37,805 nt of DNA, taken from an uncultured Alistipes sp. (GTDB taxonomy: Bacteria; Bacteroidota; Bacteroidia; Bacteroidales; UBA932). Under the pieces are notes generated by a model. That model was given only the letters and a program-made list of their open reading frames with translations. It did not search any database and was not told the DNA's origin. This document shows, in pieces, positions 16,811 through 23,986 of this stretch. Location: the NCBI GenBank assembly GCA_945787505.1, contig CALZHC010000011.1, positions 1 to 37,805 of the forward strand, written 5' to 3'. The position numbers and the translations under genes were made by a program. Position 1 is the stretch's first letter. Every line of letters begins with the position of its first letter.

Positions 16811-18484
16811 ATGAAACGTCTTTTTCTCCTTGTAATAGCTTCTGCTATTTCGTTTCTCTGTGCTGCCCAGAATGATGGCAGCATTACAAAGACCGGATCA
16901 CTGCGTATTTCCAGAGATGTCAGACCTCCTATTCTCAAAGTGGTGGATCTGTCATTTGAGGATCCTTCCGGAAACAATGCCATAGATGCCGCGGAAGAGT
17001 GCTTTATCATTATGGAGATAAGGAATGAGGGATTTGGAGACGGTGTGGGGATGGTGGGCGAGATTACTTGCTCTGACACTTGTGGAGCCTTCTCTTTCGC
17101 CCCCGTGAATATTCCTCTGCTGGAGGTAGGTAAAAGCTATAAGGTCAGATTCCCTATACGAGCCTCCACATCTATTTCAGATTCATCTGTGGAGTTTGAT
17201 GTCAGTGTATACGAACCCAATGGCTTCGGTACAGATATACAGCATATATCTGTAAAGGCCAATAGTCTGACTCCTCCTATGATAGAGGTGGTAGATATCG
17301 TGTGCAGGAGCAACGATGCCCGCAAACTTAAGAAAATGGAGATTTTTTCGCTCAATCTACTGTTGCAGAACACCGGTCCGGGGACTGCTCTGGGTGTAGA
17401 GGCTCTGATGGAACTGCCAGATGGGGTCTTTCTTATGGATGGAAATCTGCTTTCGAATTTTGCAGAGTTGCAATCCGGAGAGGAGAAGTTACTGGAGTAT
17501 AAATTGATTGTAAACAATAGTTATTCTGAAAATCAGATCCCTCTACATATTAATTTATCTGAAAAATTCGGAAAATTCTCAAAGGATTCTACCATAATTT
17601 TGGAGCTGAATCAGCAGCTGGATTCGAGGAATATTTCTATTGATGCCCGGAGCAGGGATGTCAAGCAAGTGAGCAAGGCGTCACTTCTGTCAGATGTGGA
17701 TAAAAATATCCCGCAGTGGGGCGCAAAGAGAGACAATAGATTTGCCATTATTGTCGGTAATGAGGATTACTGCTCTTATCAGACCGATCTGTCTGCTGGC
17801 TCTCATGTGGAGTTTGCAATCAATGATGCCATCACTTTCAAAGATTATTGTATCAATGTTTTCGGTGTACCAGAGGAAAATACGATTTTATTGACCAATG
17901 CCGGGTCTGTGGACATGCGCAGGGAGATCGCCCGTATCTCCAAACTGATTTCGTTGAGCGAAAACTCCCCTGAGCTTATATTCTATTATGCCGGTCACGG
18001 TCTTACAGATGAATCGGGCGACAATTGTTATCTCATACCGGTAGATGTAAGTCAGGCGGATATATCCAACGGTATCAGACTTTCGGATCTCTACTCAATG
18101 ATTGGATGTTCAGGTGCCTCCAGAGTTACGATCTTTCTGGATGCCTGTTTCAGCGGAAACAGCCGTAACTCCGGACTGGTCCCGGTCAGGGGTGTCAAAG
18201 TAGGAAAGGGTTCTGAGCCTATAGGCAATATGCTGGTCTTCTGTGCAACGCAAGAGGATCAGACAGCTCTTTCGTACCGGGACAAGCAGCACGGAATGTT
18301 TACGTATTTCCTTCTCAAGAAACTACAGGAGTCGAAAGGGAATTGCTCGTATGAAGAATTGGCGGATTATGTAATATCCAAGGTCAAGTATTATAGCGTA
18401 GACAAGAATTATGTCAATCAGGAACCACAGATATTGTGTTCGGATGATATTCTCGGCTATTGGAGGGACTGGAATATTAATTAA
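16811..18484 (+). CDS. Exported caspase-like (C14) cysteine protease
   Basis: 557 residues. Residues 1-20 form a signal peptide (MKRLFLLVIASAISFLCAAQ); the Cys17 context is not a convincing lipobox. Residues ~35-150 and ~155-270 look like two CARDB-type beta-sandwich domains (for example LLQNTGPGTALGV). The catalytic domain spans ~305-555: FAIIVGNEDY, then FAINDAITFKDY, catalytic His396 in FYYAGHG and Cys446 in FLDACFSG. Both catalytic residues are kept, so it should be active; metacaspase-like enzymes usually cut after Arg or Lys, but specificity here is unknown. The signal peptide places it in the periplasm or at the surface, not with cytoplasmic defence caspases. It is a single-gene unit. 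Confidence 0.9.
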   Translation: MKRLFLLVIASAISFLCAAQNDGSITKTGSLRISRDVRPPILKVVDLSFEDPSGNNAIDAAEECFIIMEIRNEGFGDGVGMVGEITCSDTCGAFSFAPVNIPLLEVGKSYKVRFPIRASTSISDSSVEFDVSVYEPNGFGTDIQHISVKANSLTPPMIEVVDIVCRSNDARKLKKMEIFSLNLLLQNTGPGTALGVEALMELPDGVFLMDGNLLSNFAELQSGEEKLLEYKLIVNNSYSENQIPLHINLSEKFGKFSKDSTIILELNQQLDSRNISIDARSRDVKQVSKASLLSDVDKNIPQWGAKRDNRFAIIVGNEDYCSYQTDLSAGSHVEFAINDAITFKDYCINVFGVPEENTILLTNAGSVDMRREIARISKLISLSENSPELIFYYAGHGLTDESGDNCYLIPVDVSQADISNGIRLSDLYSMIGCSGASRVTIFLDACFSGNSRNSGLVPVRGVKVGKGSEPIGNMLVFCATQEDQTALSYRDKQHGMFTYFLLKKLQESKGNCSYEELADYVISKVKYYSVDKNYVNQEPQILCSDDILGYWRDWNIN

Positions 18485-18487
18485 AAA

Positions 18488-18523
18488 GGTGACTAAAAAG
18501 TCTTAATTGACTGATTAGTCACC
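18488..18523. terminator. Terminator between caspase-like gene and M3 peptidase
   Basis: A 9-bp stem, GGTGACTAA (18488-18496) and TTAGTCACC (18515-18523), has an 18-base loop. On the minus strand it is followed by TTTTTAATT and ends the M3 peptidase transcript; it may also serve the convergent caspase gene. The stem has the same bases as the terminator at 13338-13367. Confidence 0.72.
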
Positions 18524-18552
18524 ATCTGTTGGTTTAATCTCCGCTCGGCAGA

Positions 18553-20643
18553 TTATTTTGAGAGACCGAGTTTTTTCATAAGAGCATCGGGCTTGGGATC
18601 GTGTCCTCTGAAGTTACGGTAGATTACCGAAGCCTCTTCTGCACCGCCTGCAGAAAGTATGTTCTTGCGGAAGCTGTCAGCAACCTCACGATTGAATATG
18701 CCTTTTTCCTGGAAAAGCGAGAATGCATCTGCTTCAAGGACTTCAGCCCATTTGTATGAGTAATATCCTGCTGAATATCCACCCTGGAAGATGTGAGAGA
18801 ATGCTGTCGAGAAGCAAGTACCTTCTATCATGGGCACAACAGCATATTTCTTGAGGGCATTCTTTTCGAATTCAACAGTACCCTCTTTGGGAAGGGCAGT
18901 GAGGGTATGCCATGACATATCGCTGATTCCGAACTGGAGCTGTCTTACCTGTCCGTAAGCTGCGAGATAGTTCTTGGCTGCTACTACCTTCTCTATGAGT
19001 TCTGCTGGCATTGGTTCACCTGTGATGTAGTGTTTGGCGAATGAGTTTAGGAATTCAGGTTCATATGCCCAGTTTTCCATAATCTGCGAAGGAAGTTCTA
19101 CGAAATCGCGGGGAACATTTGTTCCGGTAAGTGAGCCGTAACGACCCTCTGCAAGTACACCGTGGAGAACGTGTCCGAATTCGTGGAGAAGGGTAGTGAG
19201 TTCATCGTGAGTGATCAGCGAGGGAGCATCAGCTGTGGGTTTGGTGAAGTTGGTCACCATATTGATGAAGGGACGGTATTCGACACCATCCTTAATTGAC
19301 TGGCCTCTGAACTCTGTCATCCATGCTCCGCCTCTTTTGCTTGCACGGGGGAAGAAGTCGGCATAGAGGAGTGCAAGGTGTCTTCCATCTGAATCGGTGA
19401 TGTCATAAACCTTGACATCGGGATGGTAGACGGGGACATTGTTAATCTGGGCAAAGTTGATACCATAGAGACGGTGTGCCAAGTCAAATGCTGCATTGAT
19501 ACAGCTTTCAAGGCTCAGGTAAGGTTTGAGCTCTTCAGCATTGAGTGAATATTCCGCTTCCTGGTAGCGTTCTGACCAGTAGCTGAAATCCCAGGGCATA
19601 AGTTCCTTGCCCTCAAATCCGTTCTTGCGTGCATATTCGTATACCTGAGCCACCTCTTTCTTTGCGTAAGGAAGGCTCTTTTCCATCAGGTCATTCAGGA
19701 AATCGAGAACCACTCTTTTGTCTTTGGCCATTCTCTCTTCGAGAGCGTAGTCGGCGAAAGTTTCGTATCCGAGGATGTTGGCGATGCGTATTCTGGTATC
19801 AACAAGATCTCTAACGATATTGGTGTTGTCGTAAGAATCACCGATACATCTGGTATTGTAGGCTCTCCACATCTTCTCTCTGAGCTCTCTGTTGCGGCTG
19901 TTTTTCATGAATGGACCAAAGCTCGGAGCATCGAGTGTGTAGACCCAGCCTTCAACACCTCTCTCTTTTGCTGTTTCAGCACCCATCGCCCTTACATAAT
20001 CGGGGAGACCGTCAAGTTCGGCCTCGTCGGTGATGTTCAGGGTGAATGCGTTGGTCGCAGCGAGAACATTCTGTCCGAACTGGAGGGAGAGAACTGATGC
20101 CTTGTTTACCAATTCACTGTATACAGCCTTGTCTTCTTCGTTGAGGTTGGCACCATTGCGAACGAAACTCTTGTAGCTGTTTTCAAGGAGGGTCTTCTGA
20201 TCTGTATCAAGGTTGAGAGACTCTCTCTGTTCATAGACAGCTTTTACTCTCTGGAAGAGCTTGTCGTTAAGGGAGATATACATTGAATAATCGTTGAGCA
20301 TAGGAGAGAGTTCCTGTGCTATTGCCTGCATCTGATCGTTGGTGTTTGCAGACATGAGGGCATAGAAGATTCCTGCAACATCTCCCAATTTACCTCCTGC
20401 ATATTCCATTGCCTCAATGGTATTTTCGAATGTAGGTGCTTCGGGATTGTTTATGATGGCATCTATTTCTGCTTTTCCTTCAGCGATAGCTGCTTCAAAA
20501 GCAGGTTTGTAGTGCTCGTTTTCGATTTTATCGAAAGCAGGGGCGCCATAGGGGAGTTTTGACTCTGTCAGTAATGGATTTTCCATTTTACAACTTAATA
20601 GTGTTGCAAGCATGATGCCTGCCACTGCTAATTTTTTTACCAT
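18553..20643 (-). CDS. dcp: M3 family lipoprotein peptidase (Dcp-like)
   Basis: 696 residues. A signal peptide ends in a lipobox, LLSC, with Cys18 as the lipidation site. The M3 fold includes the zinc site His487-Glu488-Phe-Gly-His491 (LLHEFGHVLHG) and Glu516 in FVELPSQIMENW as third ligand. Sequence features such as RGGAWMTEFRGQ and the C-terminal FSHIFQGGYSAGYYSYKWAEVL match peptidyl-dipeptidase Dcp and oligopeptidase A-like enzymes. It should cut peptides in the periplasm or at the outer membrane. It follows the C1 peptidase gene after 24 bases, probably in one transcript, and both products are exported. Confidence 0.93.
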   Translation of the reverse strand: MVKKLAVAGIMLATLLSCKMENPLLTESKLPYGAPAFDKIENEHYKPAFEAAIAEGKAEIDAIINNPEAPTFENTIEAMEYAGGKLGDVAGIFYALMSANTNDQMQAIAQELSPMLNDYSMYISLNDKLFQRVKAVYEQRESLNLDTDQKTLLENSYKSFVRNGANLNEEDKAVYSELVNKASVLSLQFGQNVLAATNAFTLNITDEAELDGLPDYVRAMGAETAKERGVEGWVYTLDAPSFGPFMKNSRNRELREKMWRAYNTRCIGDSYDNTNIVRDLVDTRIRIANILGYETFADYALEERMAKDKRVVLDFLNDLMEKSLPYAKKEVAQVYEYARKNGFEGKELMPWDFSYWSERYQEAEYSLNAEELKPYLSLESCINAAFDLAHRLYGINFAQINNVPVYHPDVKVYDITDSDGRHLALLYADFFPRASKRGGAWMTEFRGQSIKDGVEYRPFINMVTNFTKPTADAPSLITHDELTTLLHEFGHVLHGVLAEGRYGSLTGTNVPRDFVELPSQIMENWAYEPEFLNSFAKHYITGEPMPAELIEKVVAAKNYLAAYGQVRQLQFGISDMSWHTLTALPKEGTVEFEKNALKKYAVVPMIEGTCFSTAFSHIFQGGYSAGYYSYKWAEVLEADAFSLFQEKGIFNREVADSFRKNILSAGGAEEASVIYRNFRGHDPKPDALMKKLGLSK

Positions 20644-20667
20644 TTGTTTATTCTATTATTATTTGTA

Positions 20668-22077
20668 TTATTCTTCATTTGCAAACATAGGGTCCCATGG
20701 AGGAAGTACGACTGGCTTGCCTTTGAGAAGTTCAAGAATCTCTGCTGGAACGTATTTCTTCTCTACAACGAGTCTGAACATATATTCGTTGAACCATTCA
20801 TTGGTCATTATGAGATGTCCTTTATGTCCGGTCATTCCCCAGGAATTTTCAACTTTCCATTTTTTAGGGTTTCCGTTCTCATCGAGGTCCACTGCCATAA
20901 GAGTCATGGCGTGTGATGAACCGCTCGCTCCGGTGAGGACTCTCTCCCTCTTGTCCATTCCGAACTCTGTTCCCATTAAAGAGCCATAGTCGTAGTAGTT
21001 GACATCGAGGTATCCGTTCTCTCTGTCGAGGAACTTGCCTACATCGCATGAGAAGTACATCATTGTGCTATCCTTGATTGATGCAATTGCCATCTTGGCA
21101 ATTTCTTCAACGGGGAGGTTGATATATAGCCAGTTCTTTCCGTCGTACACATGGCGGTCATATTCGATTTCGTAAACCTTGTAGTACTCGCGGGTAGGGT
21201 CGTTCATCAGCATTACATAGTTGTTCTTCAAGTCTGCTCCGATGTACTCCTGATAAAATGAGAGTGGTGTGTATTTTTTGGTATCTACGGGCTTGCCTGA
21301 GGCATCATAGCGTGTCCATTCAAATTCTACAGGGGGCTCTCCAAGGTTGAGGACGAGGAATCTGTAAATGAATGAGAGCATCTCCTCTTTCCTTGCCTGC
21401 AGCTCCTTGTCACGAGCCTTGGGATTGGCTCTTAGCTCCAGACCGAACTCCTTGAGCTTGAGTGAAAGGAGCATTGACATTCTGGAGGTGTTGTTGCTGG
21501 AGTAGGTCTCAGGCATAACTGTTGCCGGGACGACTCCATACTTCGTGATATTGTCGCTTACACCTGTAAACTGTCCGCCATCGTTGAGGGGATTTCTGAA
21601 AAGCCATTCTACCTTTCTGTCTTCCATCGGAAGTTTGCGTGTATCTATAATACCCTGGAGAAAGAGGTTGCATTTTTCAAGCTGATCCCAGAAGTAGTTG
21701 TAATTCTGAGAAAGCTGGAAATTACCGAGGTTATATTCGCGGATCATTTTGGCCCTCATTACGTTAAGACCTGTGAAAAGCCAGCATCGACCGCTTGAAA
21801 GCTGGTTTGTGATACCTTTTGAGGGAACCTCATGTGAGAAGTGGTAATCGTAACCGGCTTCGATACCGTTTCTGATAGCAAGTTTGTTTATGTCATTGTG
21901 GCTTATTGCGTTGCGTAAAGCCCTCTCTTCGGGAGTATCTTTATATCCCTCTTTGATTCTTTCAAGCATTGCGTTATCAATGCCACCTTTTTGGTCCTGG
22001 GCATAGATTGAGGCTGATGAAAAGAGCATTCCACCTGCCAATGCCACTAAGGAGAGTGTTCTTTGTATTCTGTTCAT
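20668..22077 (-). CDS. Exported C1 (bleomycin hydrolase/PepC-like) cysteine peptidase
   Basis: 469 residues from ATG 22077; a longer frame exists, but this start gives a clean signal peptide (MNRIQRTLSLVALAGGMLFS, SASIYAQ). The catalytic residues are Gln92 and Cys98 (ITNQLSSGRCWLF), His389 (GSSHAMTL) and Asn411 (KVENSWG), the order of papain-type C1B aminopeptidases. The C-terminal tail is somewhat extended (EILELLKGKPVVLPPWDPMFANEE), where the family uses its C-terminus to restrict cleavage to free N-termini. Cytoplasmic PepC lacks a signal peptide; export is common in Bacteroidetes homologs. Its promoter box lies just within the intergenic space after the ATP-grasp gene. Confidence 0.92.
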   Translation of the reverse strand: MNRIQRTLSLVALAGGMLFSSASIYAQDQKGGIDNAMLERIKEGYKDTPEERALRNAISHNDINKLAIRNGIEAGYDYHFSHEVPSKGITNQLSSGRCWLFTGLNVMRAKMIREYNLGNFQLSQNYNYFWDQLEKCNLFLQGIIDTRKLPMEDRKVEWLFRNPLNDGGQFTGVSDNITKYGVVPATVMPETYSSNNTSRMSMLLSLKLKEFGLELRANPKARDKELQARKEEMLSFIYRFLVLNLGEPPVEFEWTRYDASGKPVDTKKYTPLSFYQEYIGADLKNNYVMLMNDPTREYYKVYEIEYDRHVYDGKNWLYINLPVEEIAKMAIASIKDSTMMYFSCDVGKFLDRENGYLDVNYYDYGSLMGTEFGMDKRERVLTGASGSSHAMTLMAVDLDENGNPKKWKVENSWGMTGHKGHLIMTNEWFNEYMFRLVVEKKYVPAEILELLKGKPVVLPPWDPMFANEE

Positions 22078-22096
22078 GTCAATATAGTTATTTATA

Positions 22097-22104
22097 CAAA
22101 AATA
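22097..22104 (-). promoter_or_regulatory. -7 promoter box of the C1 peptidase/M3 peptidase unit
   Basis: The minus strand reads TATTTTTG (22104-22097), 19 bases before the ATG at 22077. No TTG is found at the -33 distance, which falls in the end of the ATP-grasp gene. Confidence 0.45.
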
Positions 22105-22111
22105 GTCATTT

Positions 22112-23029
22112 TTAGTAAGTTTCATTCCTCAATGTCGAAAAAATCGCGCGAGGAAGGTCTGTAGGGCATGTCCTGAATCCCGGATTGCCATTAACTTCAC
22201 ATATAGTGAAACCATCGGAGTCATAAAGCAGGTCTATTCCTGCAAAGTCCAGCCCCATTGTACGGGTAGCACTTATTGCAAGTGAAGCACACTCGGGTGG
22301 AAGAGGTATCTGCCTGAATGATCCGCCTGCAGCAAAATTGGATTTGAAAGAGTTGGCATTATATCTGAGAATGTGGCCTACCACCTTTTCGCGCATGACC
22401 CACACCCGGATATCCTTGCCATAGCTGTTCTCAATATATTTCTGGACAAGAATAGCACCGCCTCTTATTATTTCCTCTTTGCTGCATCCGTTTTCAATAT
22501 CTTCTCCATTACCTTGAGCCAATCTCTTCTGCAGTGTCTTTTCACATTCGCCAAGAGCCTCATCAAAACACTTACCTGAAGTGATCAGGTATACATTTTC
22601 ACCTTTGGAACCGAAGTTTTGTTTAAGTATGAATCTGCTGTTTCCTACGCAGTCGCACAGCGAATCAAACCCTCTCTTCCCTGCCTGCTCAATGCTCATG
22701 GGTGATGATGTCCAAGGTGTTGGAAGAGCTGCATCGGATAATTTAAGGAATGTTCTGTATTTGTCTCTACACCATTCCATCGCCTGGGATGGATTAATCA
22801 CCCTGACTCCTTTTTTTTCAAAATATCTACCTATGGCAAGATTATAACCCCTCATCAATACAATGTTCGGGAGCGGGGCTTGTGCCAGTTCCGAAGGTAA
22901 CGATGCGCCTTTATAAAAGAAAAACTCCGGAATGAAGCCGTTCTCTAAGGCAGCCTCTTCAAACCAGCCGAAGGCATTATTCTTCCTCGGGGTGGAATCA
23001 GGATATACTATATAAGCCCTTCTTATCAT
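22112..23029 (-). CDS. RimK-like ATP-grasp ligase
   Basis: 305 residues from ATG 23029, which overlaps the miaA stop as ATGA; an upstream in-frame start would overlap miaA further and is less likely. The ATP-grasp core is visible: PSQAMEWCRDKYRTFLKLSDAALPTP (RimK/glutathione synthetase-like), nucleotide-binding FILKQNFGSKGENVYLI, hinge ILVQKYIENSYGKDIRVWVM, and the metal site in AGIDLLYDSDGFTICEVNGNPGF with the Glu-x-Asn motif. Such enzymes join a carboxylate to an amine, often glutamate or another amino acid to a peptide or protein. The substrate cannot be read from the sequence. Coupling to miaA is probably not functional but shows strict co-translation. Confidence 0.85.
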   Translation of the reverse strand: MIRRAYIVYPDSTPRKNNAFGWFEEAALENGFIPEFFFYKGASLPSELAQAPLPNIVLMRGYNLAIGRYFEKKGVRVINPSQAMEWCRDKYRTFLKLSDAALPTPWTSSPMSIEQAGKRGFDSLCDCVGNSRFILKQNFGSKGENVYLITSGKCFDEALGECEKTLQKRLAQGNGEDIENGCSKEEIIRGGAILVQKYIENSYGKDIRVWVMREKVVGHILRYNANSFKSNFAAGGSFRQIPLPPECASLAISATRTMGLDFAGIDLLYDSDGFTICEVNGNPGFRTCPTDLPRAIFSTLRNETY

Positions 23030-23922
23030 CCCAACGGTTCTACCCACTCGATTATTGTTCCTCTTCTCTCCATTCCCCTAAACCATGTCATCTGCCGCTT
23101 TGCGAATTGATGGATGGCAATGGCGAGTTGCTCCCTCATCTGGTCATAGGAAATATCCCCAAGTATGTATCTTGTTATAAACTTATATTCCAGACCGTAC
23201 CATAACAGGTTCTCTGCCGGTATTCCTCTTTCGAGCAGCCCCTTTACTTCATCAACCATGCCAGCCTCAAGACGCTCATCAAGCCTTTTGTCTATTTTGG
23301 CGTTTCTTGTCTCCCTGCTGACACTCAGACCTATGAACTTCACCTCACCCTCCTTGAATTTGGGTATGTGATTATCTTCGCAGCTGCTGTATATTCCTTC
23401 GTCTTCAGGATGTTCGTTACGGTATTTGGCTATTTCTATAGCCCTTATGAGTCTTTGGCGAGAGTCATACTCTGTTATGTTGTGAGGGGTCGTGAGAGAT
23501 TCGAACATTTCAATAAGTCTCTCTGTTTCCAGTTTTTCTAATTCTGCCCTGAGTTGGTGGTCTGGTGCGACATCTGGTATGGAATAGCCTTTGGTTACCG
23601 CGTCGATATAGAGCCCGGTTCCTCCGCAAAGTATGGGGAATTTTCCGCGTGAAGTGATATCGAGATATGCTGCCGCGAAGTCCCTTTGGTATCTGTGCAG
23701 GTCATACTTGCTTCCCGCCTCAACGATATCTATAAGGTGATAAGGTATGGTGATACCGTTAATATTGTAGTCAGCCAGATCTTTACCGGTACCTATGTCC
23801 ATGCCGCGATACACCTGTCTGGAATCGGCTGAGATGATTTCTCCACCGATTCTATATGCTAAATCAACGGCATATCTAGTCTTTCCGGAAGCCGTAGGGC
23901 CGAGTACACATATCATTTTCAT
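23026..23922 (-). CDS. miaA: tRNA dimethylallyltransferase
   Basis: 298 residues. P-loop GPTASGKT (residues 8-15), DSRQVYRGMDIGTGK, HLIDIVE, PILCGGTGLYIDAVTKG and the C-terminal HQFAKRQMTWFRGM are all diagnostic. It transfers a dimethylallyl group to A37 of tRNAs that read codons starting with U. The active-site Asp/Ser/Arg in the DSRQVY motif are intact, and length is normal. It leads the coupled pair with the ATP-grasp gene and lies downstream of a terminator; no clear TAnnTTTG box was seen before it. Confidence 0.97.
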   Translation of the reverse strand: MKMICVLGPTASGKTRYAVDLAYRIGGEIISADSRQVYRGMDIGTGKDLADYNINGITIPYHLIDIVEAGSKYDLHRYQRDFAAAYLDITSRGKFPILCGGTGLYIDAVTKGYSIPDVAPDHQLRAELEKLETERLIEMFESLTTPHNITEYDSRQRLIRAIEIAKYRNEHPEDEGIYSSCEDNHIPKFKEGEVKFIGLSVSRETRNAKIDKRLDERLEAGMVDEVKGLLERGIPAENLLWYGLEYKFITRYILGDISYDQMREQLAIAIHQFAKRQMTWFRGMERRGTIIEWVEPLG

Positions 23923-23940
23923 ACTTTACTATGATATAAA

Positions 23941-23967
23941 GCAAGGCGACTTTTTGGGCCGCCTTGC
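23941..23967 (-). terminator. Terminator after the M6 metalloprotease gene
   Basis: A perfect 8-bp stem, GCAAGGCG (23941-23948) and CGCCTTGC (23960-23967), has an 11-base loop. On the minus strand it is followed by TTTATATCA. It lies 20 bases past the protease stop and just before miaA. Confidence 0.7.
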
Positions 23968-23986
23968 TGTTGTTTTTTTGAACAAA

